A stretch of DNA of 32,228 nt from an uncultured Clostridia bacterium. GTDB lineage: Bacteria; Bacillota; Clostridia; TANB77; CAG-508. The first letter of the stretch is position 1. Every line of letters starts with the position of its first letter. The translations under genes and the position numbers were made by a program. Below, in pieces: positions 8,319 through 16,172 of this stretch. Location: positions 1-32,228 of the forward strand of contig CANQXY010000014.1 in assembly GCA_947627935.1 (NCBI GenBank), given 5' to 3'. The notes beneath the pieces are model-generated. The model did no database searches, had not been told where the DNA came from, and was given only the letters and a program-made list of their open reading frames with translations.

Positions 8319-9590
8319 CTAATCTTTTAAGAAATATATTGTATTAATAGTTGTAATTTTTGCAATATTTATAATATCTTCTTTATTTACACTTTCTATT
8401 TTATTAATATATTCCTCAACTGAAACTCTATTGTTTGTTAGCTCTTGTCCAAGATAATATACAACTTCTGTATCTTGTTCATCACTAATATTTTTTATTG
8501 TTGATATTATATTATTTTTAGAATTTAAGATATCTTCATCTGTAAAGTTACCAGTTCTCATATCTTCTAATTGTTTTTTTATAATTTCTAATGCTTTATC
8601 ATAATTATTTATCTCAATACCACAATTAATAAATATATTATTTTTATATCTTAAATAACTTGAACTTGCGCTATATGCTAAACTTGCTTTTTCCCTTACA
8701 TTTTGAAATAACTTTGAACTTGGAGTTGCTCCTAATATTCCATTATATACTAATGCTTTATATTTAGATTCTTCGTCTTGAATATCTATATCTAAACCTA
8801 ATACTAATTTTCCTTGTGTTACTTCCATAGATTCTGTAACTATATTTTCAGTTTTATTTAAATCGTCTTTTTCTAATGAACTTAATGCATAATTAGGTTT
8901 CCTTTCATTTAAATTTGTAATATTTTCATTATTTATAATTAAATCTTCTATTTTATCATCACAATTTCCTGAAATAAATATATCTATTTTACATTCATCT
9001 TTTAATTTATTAAAATATTCATATAAGTTAGATGCATTTATATTTTCTAAATCTTCTACATATCCAAATTTATATAATCCAAAAGGTTTATCTTTATACA
9101 TTTCTTCAATACATCTGTCTAATGCAAATCTTGCTTTATTATCTTTTTTTCCTTCTATTATTTGCTTAATTGTTTGCTTTTCTTGATTTACATATTCTTC
9201 TTTAAAGCTATTATTTTCTATTAAAGGATTAAATACTATATCTAGTATTTTTTCTACTCCTTCTTTCAACATATTCTCATCATTTTGTTGAATAAACTTA
9301 TCATTTATTATTTCTAAATAAAATTTTAATACATGATTATCTCCTGTTTTATCTAAACCACAGTCGAAACTTGCTCCATACATATTTTCTAACTCTTTAC
9401 TTATTATTTCTTGTGTAGGCATACTTTTGCTTCCTCTTCTTAACACAGAAGATAGTACAGCATCATATGTTACATATTTTCTACTAATTGGTGTTGTTAA
9501 AAAAATTGCTATTAAATTAGTTTTAAATTTATTATTATCAATAATATGAAGTTTAACTCCTTCTTTAAGTTCCTTTACTTTATAACCCAT
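8319..9590 (-). CDS. M16-family protein, YfmF/YmfF-like (zinc motif missing)
   Basis: 423 aa, the same length as its neighbour, with the M16 fold signature GASFDCGLDKTGDNHVLKF and a C-terminal M16 domain (NVREKASLAYSASSSYLRY). The HxxEH motif is absent: the aligned region reads VLSSVLRRGSKSMPTQE. It is therefore expected to be the non-catalytic partner, as in mitochondrial processing peptidase-like pairs and YmfF. It is the first gene of the two-gene operon and has a perfect GGAGG site 6 nt before the ATG at 9590. Confidence 0.88.
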   Translation of the reverse strand: MGYKVKELKEGVKLHIIDNNKFKTNLIAIFLTTPISRKYVTYDAVLSSVLRRGSKSMPTQEIISKELENMYGASFDCGLDKTGDNHVLKFYLEIINDKFIQQNDENMLKEGVEKILDIVFNPLIENNSFKEEYVNQEKQTIKQIIEGKKDNKARFALDRCIEEMYKDKPFGLYKFGYVEDLENINASNLYEYFNKLKDECKIDIFISGNCDDKIEDLIINNENITNLNERKPNYALSSLEKDDLNKTENIVTESMEVTQGKLVLGLDIDIQDEESKYKALVYNGILGATPSSKLFQNVREKASLAYSASSSYLRYKNNIFINCGIEINNYDKALEIIKKQLEDMRTGNFTDEDILNSKNNIISTIKNISDEQDTEVVYYLGQELTNNRVSVEEYINKIESVNKEDIINIAKITTINTIYFLKD

Positions 9591-9691
9591 TTTTTCCTCC
9601 TAAAATAAATATATTAATATTATTTATATTTAAATTAATATTATACTTTATTTTTGTACAATTATAATAAATTTACAAGAATTTCAAAAAA

Positions 9692-9721
9692 GCTGATATT
9701 AAAAAATAATTTAATACCAGC
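9692..9721 (-). terminator. rpsU terminator
   Basis: A 12-bp stem, GCTGATATTAAA (9692-9703) with TTTAATACCAGC (9710-9721), containing one G-U pair. On the minus strand it is followed by six T. It lies just after the rpsU stop at 9732. Confidence 0.85.
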
Positions 9722-9731
9722 CATTTTTACT

Positions 9732-9902
9732 TTAAAATTTTCTTTTTCTTGCAGCCTCTGATTTTTTCTTTCTCTTTACACTAGGTTTTTCATAATGTTC
9801 TCTTTTACGAACTTCTTGTATAACTCCATTACGAGCACATTGCCTTTTAAATCTTTTTAAGGCATCTTCTATATTTCCATTATTAACTTTTATCTCTGAC
9901 AT
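9732..9902 (-). CDS. rpsU: 30S ribosomal protein S21
   Basis: A 56-aa basic protein beginning [20 protein letters not shown], continuing [19 protein letters not shown] and ending in the Lys/Arg-rich tail [16 protein letters not shown], a clear S21. S21 sits near the anti-Shine-Dalgarno region of the 30S platform. The length fits the family (about 55-70 aa). The ATG follows GGAGGGG by 7 nt. It is monocistronic here, with its own strong promoter, a leader of about 80 nt and a terminator. In many Firmicutes it is followed by yqeY, which is absent at this place. Confidence 0.96.
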   Translation of the reverse strand: MSEIKVNNGNIEDALKRFKRQCARNGVIQEVRKREHYEKPSVKRKKKSEAARKRKF

Positions 9903-9988
9903 TAATATTCCCCTCCTTCCGGCGTTTCAAACACTGTATGTGGGATTCAAACTTTAAGGTTTATACCCTTACCCTTTATACGAATACC

Positions 9989-10018
9989 ATTATACATTAA
10001 TTTATCATACTTTGTCAA
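9989..10018 (-). promoter_or_regulatory. strong sigma-A promoter of rpsU
   Basis: Consensus TTGACA (10013-10018) and TATAAT (9989-9994), spacer 18 nt, on the minus strand. It gives a leader of about 80 nt with small hairpins (TAAGG/CCTTA) and GGAAGGAGG at the end. Confidence 0.8.
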
Positions 10019-10047
10019 TAGTTAAAGTAATATTACATAGATAGAAG

Positions 10048-10569
10048 TTATAGTTCATATAGTATTACTTTATTTTCTTTTAAAGATTTTTGTACATCTA
10101 TAATTCTTTGATTACTTGATCCTCTAAATCTTAAGGATAAGTCCTTTTTATCTTCTTCAAATTTTCCATCTACTATAACATCAATATATGATAAAAGTTC
10201 TTTAGTATCTTCCCATTTTTTACACATACCATCTATAACATCTTTATCAAAGGTAAATCCTGTATAGCACCATATATTTTTTTCTGGATATATTTGTTTT
10301 ACTTTTTTTACTAATGGTAATATTCCTTTTTGATTTTCATATTCTAATGGCTCTCCCCCTAAAAGAGATAGTCCTGCTATATATGGATTATTTAAATCTT
10401 TTATAATTTCATCTATAGTATCATTAGTAAATTCTTTTCCATAATTAAAGTCCCATGCTTCCTCATTAAAGCATCCTTTACAATGATGATTACATCCACT
10501 AACAAATAATGATACTCTAACACCTAATCCATTTGCTACATCTGCTATTTTTATATCTGCATAGTTCAT
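10048..10569 (-). CDS. nrdG: anaerobic ribonucleotide reductase activating protein
   Basis: 173 aa. The radical-SAM cluster motif is Cys26-Cys30-Cys33 (SGCNHHCKGCFNEEAWDF, CxxxCxxC as usual for NrdG), followed by the SAM-binding GGEP stretch in LSLLGGEPLE. NrdG uses a 4Fe-4S cluster and S-adenosylmethionine to put the glycyl radical on NrdD, allowing dNTP synthesis without oxygen. The length matches the family. It stands alone: no nrdD lies next to it in the window, although the two are often adjacent. The ATG has GGAGG 8 nt upstream. The rpsU promoter starts directly downstream of its stop. Confidence 0.93.
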   Translation of the reverse strand: MNYADIKIADVANGLGVRVSLFVSGCNHHCKGCFNEEAWDFNYGKEFTNDTIDEIIKDLNNPYIAGLSLLGGEPLEYENQKGILPLVKKVKQIYPEKNIWCYTGFTFDKDVIDGMCKKWEDTKELLSYIDVIVDGKFEEDKKDLSLRFRGSSNQRIIDVQKSLKENKVILYEL

Positions 10570-10640
10570 TTATTTTTCCTCCAAAATTAAATATATTGCT
10601 ATTATATACATTTTATTTTTAAATTTCAATATTTAAAAAT

Positions 10641-10664
10641 AAAAAAGACCATTTGGTCTTTTTT
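10641..10664. terminator. terminator after the DnaJ-like gene
   Basis: Inverted repeat AAAAAAGACC / GGTCTTTTTT with loop ATTT; the T/A-rich flanks allow both directions. It follows the ftsH-dnaJ-like transcript on -. The TAA of the DnaJ-like gene (10664-10666) overlaps the stem. Confidence 0.8.
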
Positions 10665-11173
10665 TATTTAAATATTCCTATAAAAGTATTATACATCCAA
10701 TCATGTGTAAAAGGTAATACCCATAATATTATACCTATTGTCACCATTATAAGTATGGTTAACCCTAATGCTAACATATCTACAGACTTAATATTTTTTA
10801 TTCCATTTATTAAAGTTTTAATTGTTTGTTGTACAAGACCTATAACACCTGTATATTCTTCTTTATCTTCTTTTTTCTTACTTTCTTTTTCTCTTTTTGA
10901 AATATTTTTATTTATTTTTTTAGTTTCTTCTTTTGAGTTATTTAAACTTTCTTTTTCTTTATTCAACTCATTATCATATTGGTCTCTTAAAAGTTCATCT
11001 GATAATATTTTATATGCAATATTTATTTCTTTTAGTTTTTCTTCAGCTTTTTTCTTTTCTTCACCACTATAAAGGTCTGGATGATATTTTTTTGCTAGTA
11101 CTTTATATGCTTTTTCTATTATTTCTTTAGATGCTTTATTACTTACTTCCAATATCTCATAATAATTTTTCAT
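10664..11173 (-). CDS. DnaJ-domain membrane protein
   Basis: 169 aa. A J-domain spans residues 1-65 ([15 protein letters not shown], then KYHPDLY with the HPD motif required to stimulate Hsp70 ATPase). A Lys/Glu-rich region of about 40 residues follows, then one C-terminal membrane segment ([21 protein letters not shown]). The Gly/Phe and zinc-finger regions of true DnaJ are absent, so this is a type III J-protein that would recruit DnaK to the membrane. It starts 27 bp after ftsH with AAGGAGATAGT before the ATG, so it is probably co-transcribed with that membrane protease, which makes a shared role in membrane-protein quality control plausible. Confidence 0.88.
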   Translation of the reverse strand: MKNYYEILEVSNKASKEIIEKAYKVLAKKYHPDLYSGEEKKKAEEKLKEINIAYKILSDELLRDQYDNELNKEKESLNNSKEETKKINKNISKREKESKKKEDKEEYTGVIGLVQQTIKTLINGIKNIKSVDMLALGLTILIMVTIGIILWVLPFTHDWMYNTFIGIFK

Positions 11174-11200
11174 ACTATCTCCTTGTATTTTATACTATTT

Positions 11201-13003
11201 TTATTCTCCAAAAATTCTTGCAAATTCATCTCCATCTATTTTTTCTTTTTCTATTAATATTCCTGCAACTGTGTGAAGTTTATCAACATTTTCTGATAAT
11301 ATTTTTTTAGCAGTATTATAAGCTTTATCTATAATCTTTTTAATTTCTTCATCAATTATTCCAGCAGTTTCTTCAGAATAATTTTTAGATTGTGCAAAAT
11401 CTCTTCCTAAGAATACTTCTTCTTGTCCAGAACCATACATAATAGATCCTATTCTTTCGCTCATACCATATTTTGTAACCATATCTCTAGCGATTTTTGA
11501 TGCTCTTTCTATATCATTACTTGCTCCAGTTGATATATCATTTAATATAAGTGCTTCAGCTACTCTTCCTCCAAGTAATGATACTATTGTCTCTTCCATT
11601 TCTGTCTTTGACATAAATGATTTATCTTCTGTTGGTCTATACATAGTATATCCACCAGCCATTCCTCTTGGAACAATAGAAATTTGATGTACTGGATCTT
11701 GTGTTTCTAAAAATCTACTTACAACTGCATGACCTGCTTCATGATATGCAACTAATTTATTTTCTTTTTCACTTCTTACTCTTGTTTTCTTTTCTGGTCC
11801 CATAGTAACTTTTACCATAGCATCTTCTATTTCCTTCATGCCTATCTCATTTAAGTTTCTTCTGGCTGATAATAGTGCTGCTTCATTTAATACATTTTCT
11901 AAGTCTGCACCTGAAAATCCTGATGTGTTTTTAGCAATAACTTTCAAATCAACATCATCTGCTAATCTTTTCTTTCTACTATGAACCTCTAGAATTTGTT
12001 CTCTTGCTTTTACATCTGGGCTAGCTACTACTATTTGTCTATCAAATCTTCCTGGTCTTAACAATGCTTTATCTAATACATCTGGTCTATTAGTTGCAGC
12101 TAAAACTATAACGCCTTCATTTTCTGCAAATCCGTCCATTTCAACTAATAATTGATTTAAAGTTTGTTCTCTTTCGTCATGTCCTCCACCTAATCCTGCA
12201 CCTCTTTGTCTTCCTACTGCATCAATTTCATCAATAAAAATTATACATGGTGAATTCTTTTTAGCTTGTTCAAATAAATCTCTTACTCTAGATGCACCAA
12301 CACCAACAAACATTTCAACAAAGTCAGATCCACTTATTATGAAAAATGGTACTCCTGCTTCTCCTGCAACTGCTTTTGCAAGTAATGTTTTACCAGTACC
12401 TGGTTGACCTACAAGTAATACTCCTTTAGGAATTCTTGCACCCATATCTGTAAATTTTTTAGGATTTTTTAAAAATTCTACTATTTCTTGTAATTCTTCT
12501 TTTTCTTCATCTACTCCTGCTACATCTTCAAAAGTAATTTTGTTTTTATCAGCTGATGTCATCATTCTAGCTTTACTTTTTCCAAAAGACATAGTTTTAT
12601 TTCCACCTTGGTTATTTCCACTCATCATAAAAAACCAAAAGATAAAGAAAATTATTAATAATCCAAATGGTGTAAGTAAGCTTAATATAGTAATAAATAT
12701 TGATTCTGATTTTTCACTTAATGAAAATTCTCCATTTTTTAAGTGTTCTTGTGAATATTCTATAAAACTTTCCATATTTGGTATATTAACTTCTTTTTTT
12801 ATTTTATCTGATTTTAATTGAACAATAGCTCCAATTCCATCAGATTTTATCTCAATTTCTTCAACATCTCCTGCTTCTATACTAGCAATTAACTCAGAAT
12901 ATATCATTTTAGAACTACTATTTTCTACAATTGAAGATAGTAATACTATAAATATAATTCCAATTATTAACCACATTGCTAATGTTTTTATCCCTTTTTT
13001 CAA
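11201..13003 (-). CDS. ftsH: ATP-dependent zinc metalloprotease FtsH
   Basis: 600 aa in the usual FtsH order: membrane segment near 8-24, extracytoplasmic loop, second membrane segment near 104-127, and an AAA+ domain. The AAA+ domain has Walker A GQPGTGKT (199-206), Walker B IIFIDEID, and the second region of homology with [10 protein letters not shown] and RPGRFDR. The zinc motif HEAGH is at 421-425. It is a membrane-bound hexamer that degrades membrane and short-lived cytosolic proteins. The second Walker position is Gln instead of the usual Pro. The start is TTG at 13003, supported by GGAGG 8 nt upstream; the first ATG (codon 10) would remove part of the first membrane segment. Confidence 0.97.
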   Translation of the reverse strand: MKKGIKTLAMWLIIGIIFIVLLSSIVENSSSKMIYSELIASIEAGDVEEIEIKSDGIGAIVQLKSDKIKKEVNIPNMESFIEYSQEHLKNGEFSLSEKSESIFITILSLLTPFGLLIIFFIFWFFMMSGNNQGGNKTMSFGKSKARMMTSADKNKITFEDVAGVDEEKEELQEIVEFLKNPKKFTDMGARIPKGVLLVGQPGTGKTLLAKAVAGEAGVPFFIISGSDFVEMFVGVGASRVRDLFEQAKKNSPCIIFIDEIDAVGRQRGAGLGGGHDEREQTLNQLLVEMDGFAENEGVIVLAATNRPDVLDKALLRPGRFDRQIVVASPDVKAREQILEVHSRKKRLADDVDLKVIAKNTSGFSGADLENVLNEAALLSARRNLNEIGMKEIEDAMVKVTMGPEKKTRVRSEKENKLVAYHEAGHAVVSRFLETQDPVHQISIVPRGMAGGYTMYRPTEDKSFMSKTEMEETIVSLLGGRVAEALILNDISTGASNDIERASKIARDMVTKYGMSERIGSIMYGSGQEEVFLGRDFAQSKNYSEETAGIIDEEIKKIIDKAYNTAKKILSENVDKLHTVAGILIEKEKIDGDEFARIFGE

Positions 13004-13074
13004 ATTTGTCTCCTCCTTTTAGATAGTTATCTAAATTTACTTTAAACAACTATTTATCTTTAGAATTTACAAGC

Positions 13075-13103
13075 AATATAACATATATAAATTTCTTTTA
13101 CAA
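13075..13103 (-). promoter_or_regulatory. probable ftsH promoter
   Basis: TTGTAA (13098-13103) and TATATT (13075-13080), 17-nt spacer, minus strand, 70 bp before the ftsH SD. It lies in the 200-bp gap after tilS, where hpt is often found in relatives. Confidence 0.55.
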
Positions 13104-13203
13104 TAGTTTTTTTATGTCTTTTTTGTTACAATTTATTTTCTATTTTTTGCTACTACGGAAACTGGATTTTAAGCTATTATATGCTTTTTAATAAATTTTA
13201 ATT

Positions 13204-14226
13204 TTATTGTTTTGTAAAATAAATTTTCTTATCTTTAACTAATATTTTTATATTTTTATTAGGCATTAAGAACTTATTTCCTATATTATTTTTACATAAT
13301 TTTATTATATCATCTATATGTATTTTCTCTATTCCTATATTACTTCCTAATAATTTTGTAATAGTATATAATATTATTCTTTTTTCTATTACAATATCTA
13401 ATTCATTAAATTTGTTTAAATGTAAAACTATTTCATTATTTTTATTAACAATTACTAATAATTCAAAATTTTTTTTAGTTAGCTTTTCTAAAAATATAGT
13501 TTCTTCTGTTACAACATCTGATAATCTGTTAATTGTATCAACTATGTTTGGATTAAATTCTTGTTTTATGTACGGAATAATAATATTTCTTACTTTATTT
13601 CTTGTATATGTATTTTCAAAATTAGTTTTATCAATTCTAGGATTTAGATTATTATATTTGCAATATTCTTCTATTTTTTCTCTATCAATTTCAAGAATTG
13701 GTCTTATATATTTATTATCTCTTATAGGTTCAATACCTTTTAATCCTTCTAAGCCTGTTCCTCTAAGTAAATTCATTATTATTGTTTCTGCTTTATCATT
13801 TTTATTATGAGCTATAGCAATTTTATTTGCTTTTGTATTTTTTAATATTTCATCAAAAAATTCATACCTTAATATTCTTCCTGCTTCTTCAGTGCCTACC
13901 TTTTTATTATTGGCATATTTTAATACATCTATTCTTTTTGTATAACATTCTATATTATTTTTTTTGCAAAATTCTATAACATATTGTTCATCATCTACCG
14001 CTTCTTCTCTAATCATATGATTTACATGTGCTACAACTAAATCAAAATTTAAATTTCCGTCATTTTTAATGTTTTTTAAAACATCAAGCATAAATATAGA
14101 ATCTGGTCCTCCTGATACTCCTAAAACTACTTTTTCTCCAGATTTTATTAATTCATATTTTTTTATAAATTCTAATACTTCGTTTTTTATTTGTGTATTT
14201 ATTCTATATTCAATTCTGCTTTTCAT
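13204..14226 (-). CDS. tilS: tRNA(Ile)-lysidine synthase, short form
   Basis: 340 aa. The N-terminal PP-loop ATPase has SGGPDS at residues 38-43 (VVLGVSGGPDSIFML), followed by VVAHVNHMIREEA and AHNKNDKAETIIMNLLRGTGLEGLKG, typical of TilS. TilS converts C34 of the AUA-reading tRNA-Ile to lysidine and is essential in most bacteria. The length is well below the roughly 430-470 aa of E. coli and B. subtilis forms. The C-terminal substrate domain is reduced to a tail ending KILVKDKKIYFTKQ, similar to compact TilS versions. The ATG follows AAGGAG. It lies between dnaB and ftsH, as in many Firmicutes, but without hpt. Confidence 0.93.
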   Translation of the reverse strand: MKSRIEYRINTQIKNEVLEFIKKYELIKSGEKVVLGVSGGPDSIFMLDVLKNIKNDGNLNFDLVVAHVNHMIREEAVDDEQYVIEFCKKNNIECYTKRIDVLKYANNKKVGTEEAGRILRYEFFDEILKNTKANKIAIAHNKNDKAETIIMNLLRGTGLEGLKGIEPIRDNKYIRPILEIDREKIEEYCKYNNLNPRIDKTNFENTYTRNKVRNIIIPYIKQEFNPNIVDTINRLSDVVTEETIFLEKLTKKNFELLVIVNKNNEIVLHLNKFNELDIVIEKRIILYTITKLLGSNIGIEKIHIDDIIKLCKNNIGNKFLMPNKNIKILVKDKKIYFTKQ

Positions 14227-14249
14227 ATAAACTCCTTAAATTTTATTAA

Positions 14250-14270
14250 GGCATCAACTATTATGATGCC
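14250..14270 (-). terminator. hairpin between dnaB and tilS
   Basis: Inverted repeat GGCATCA (14250-14256) / TGATGCC (14264-14270) with a 7-nt loop. On the minus strand the 3' flank is TTAATAAAATTT, a weak terminator or attenuator just ahead of the tilS SD. Confidence 0.45.
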
Positions 14271-14299
14271 CTATTATATCATTTTAAAAATACTTTTTT

Positions 14300-14306
14300 T
14301 GTCGAA
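14300..14306 (+). promoter_or_regulatory. Spo0A box (exact)
   Basis: TGTCGAA in the dnaB-tilS gap, about 75 bp upstream of tilS and 19 bp past the dnaB stop. It matches the 0A-box core exactly; regulation of tilS or ftsH is speculative. Confidence 0.4.
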
Positions 14307-14324
14307 ACAAATATATTAGCTAAA

Positions 14325-15659
14325 TTAATCATTAAATCTTTTTTCTAAACTAACAAATTTAGTATAATTTCCAAGCCATAACAATTCAACTGTTCCAGTA
14401 GAACCTGATCTATGTTTAGCTATTATAACTTCTGCAATATCTTTTTTCTCGCTTTCTTGATTATAATAATCATCTCTATATAAAAACATTACGATATCAG
14501 CATCTTGTTCTATTGCTCCAGATTCACGAAGATCTGAAAGCATTGGTCTATGGTCTGGTCTTTGTTCTACTGCTCTTGATAATTGTGATAATGCAATTAC
14601 AGGTACTCCTATTTCTTTAGCTAATATTTTTAATGATCTACTTATTTCTGAAATTTCTTGCTCTCTACTTCCAACTCTTTTATTACTTCCTTGAACTAAT
14701 TGAAGATAGTCTACTACTACTAGTCCTATATTTTTCTCCAATTTTAGTTTTCTACATTTAGCTCTTATTTCCATTACAGAAATTCCTGGTGTATCATCTA
14801 TATATATTTCAGCTTCTGAAAGTGGTCCGATTGTACTTGCAAGTTTTACCCAATCATCTTCATCAACTTTACCAGTCCTTACTTTATTGCTATCTACCAT
14901 TGCTTCACTGCATAAAATTCTATTTACCATTTGTTCTTTAGACATTTCTAAGCTGAATATAACTACTGGTGTTTTAGCTTTTACGGCAGCGTTTGTTGCT
15001 ATATTTAATGCAAATGCTGATTTTCCCATTGCTGGTCTTGCAGCAATTAATATTAAATCTGATGGATGTAAACCTGCTGTTTTATAATCTAATTCAACAA
15101 ATCCTGTAGGTACACCTGTAATATGTTGTTTTCTATTATATAATTCTTCTAATTGAGTAAAGCTTTCTACTAACACATCTTTTATAGGAGTATATCCTTT
15201 TTGGTTTTTATCTTGCATAATATTAAAGATTTTCTTTTCTGCAGATTCCATAATATTATCTACTTCTTCTGTTGGATCATATCCTAATTCTATAATCTCA
15301 TTTGCAGTTTTAATTAAATTTCTTAATGTAGCTTTTTCTTCTACAATATTTATGTATTTATCAACATTTGCAGTAGTTGGCACTTTATCTGGAAGACTTG
15401 CTAAATATTCTAATCCGCCAACTTGTTCAAATTTTCCAAGTGATGTTAATTCATCTTTTACTGTTATTATATCTATTGGTTCTAATCTATTATATAGATT
15501 TAAAATTGCATCATATATAACTTTATTATCATCTCTATAGAAACTATCTACTTTTAATGTTTCTATTGCAGATATAACAGCATCTTTATCTGTAAGCATA
15601 CTTCCTAGAACAGCTTGTTCTGCTTCTAAGTCATGTGGTGGTATTTTTCCTAAATCCAT
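14325..15659 (-). CDS. dnaB: replicative DNA helicase
   Basis: 444 aa. The N-terminal DnaB domain starts PPHDLEAEQAVLGSML, followed by a linker and the RecA-like C-terminal domain with Walker A ARPAMGKS (207-214), Walker B VVVDYLQL, and the SREQEISEISRSLK and DLRESGAIEQDAD motifs. The hexamer unwinds DNA ahead of the replisome (called dnaC in Bacillus). The length and all motifs are normal. The ATG lies 1 bp after the rplI stop; its SD AGGAGG overlaps that stop, so the two are translationally linked. Confidence 0.97.
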   Translation of the reverse strand: MDLGKIPPHDLEAEQAVLGSMLTDKDAVISAIETLKVDSFYRDDNKVIYDAILNLYNRLEPIDIITVKDELTSLGKFEQVGGLEYLASLPDKVPTTANVDKYINIVEEKATLRNLIKTANEIIELGYDPTEEVDNIMESAEKKIFNIMQDKNQKGYTPIKDVLVESFTQLEELYNRKQHITGVPTGFVELDYKTAGLHPSDLILIAARPAMGKSAFALNIATNAAVKAKTPVVIFSLEMSKEQMVNRILCSEAMVDSNKVRTGKVDEDDWVKLASTIGPLSEAEIYIDDTPGISVMEIRAKCRKLKLEKNIGLVVVDYLQLVQGSNKRVGSREQEISEISRSLKILAKEIGVPVIALSQLSRAVEQRPDHRPMLSDLRESGAIEQDADIVMFLYRDDYYNQESEKKDIAEVIIAKHRSGSTGTVELLWLGNYTKFVSLEKRFND

Positions 15660-15660
15660 A

Positions 15661-16107
15661 CTATCCTCCTATAATTTCTATTTTTAAAGTTCCTACTACT
15701 CCTTCATATAGTTTTATATTAACATTTTTTGTTCCTAGTGTTTTTATTGTTTCTTTTAATTCTATTTTCTTTTTATCTATTTTTATATTATATACTTTCT
15801 CTAAATTTTCAGAAATTTCTTTTGAAGAAACTCCTCCAAATATTTTTCCATTATCTCCTGCTTTTACCTGAATTTTTAAATTTATTTCAGATAATTTTTT
15901 TGCAATTTCTTTTGCTTCTTCTTTTTCTACATCTTTTTTAAATTGATTTGCATCTTGTTTTGCTTTTAATTTTGACATATTTTCTGCATTTGCTTCTACA
16001 GCTAAATTTTTTGGAAATAAAAAATTTCTAGCATAACCATCTGATGCATTTATAATTTCATCTTTTTTTCCTACGCCTTTAATATTTTCTTTTAAAATAA
16101 CTTTCAT
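15661..16107 (-). CDS. rplI: 50S ribosomal protein L9
   Basis: 148 aa beginning MKVILKENIKGVGKKDEI, with the N-terminal rRNA-binding signature DGYARNFLFPKNLA, a long connecting helix, and the C-terminal domain containing GKIFGGVSSKEISE. This is the normal L9 size. It sits between gdpP and dnaB, the classical Firmicutes order. The ATG is preceded by an AGGAGGTA-type site. Confidence 0.97.
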   Translation of the reverse strand: MKVILKENIKGVGKKDEIINASDGYARNFLFPKNLAVEANAENMSKLKAKQDANQFKKDVEKEEAKEIAKKLSEINLKIQVKAGDNGKIFGGVSSKEISENLEKVYNIKIDKKKIELKETIKTLGTKNVNIKLYEGVVGTLKIEIIGG

Positions 16108-16135
16108 GTATTACCTCCTAAAAGGAATTATTACA

Positions 16136-16168
16136 ACAAAAGCTATAAAAATTTATTATAGCTTTTGT
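16136..16168 (-). terminator. hairpin between gdpP and rplI
   Basis: A 13-bp perfect inverted repeat, ACAAAAGCTATAA / TTATAGCTTTTGT, with a 7-nt loop right after the gdpP stop. The minus-strand tail is TTGTAATAATT, so it is a weak or partial terminator that may set the gdpP:rplI ratio or protect the 3' end. Confidence 0.55.
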
Positions 16169-16172
16169 ATGT

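Noticed and set aside
9903..9988. rpsU leader as a riboswitch or ribosomal-protein autoregulatory RNA
   Set aside because: Only 4-5 bp hairpins are visible; no known motif matched.
10653..11072. 139-codon open frame on +
   Set aside because: Antisense to the DnaJ-domain gene and begins in its terminator; Phe/Ser-rich shadow.
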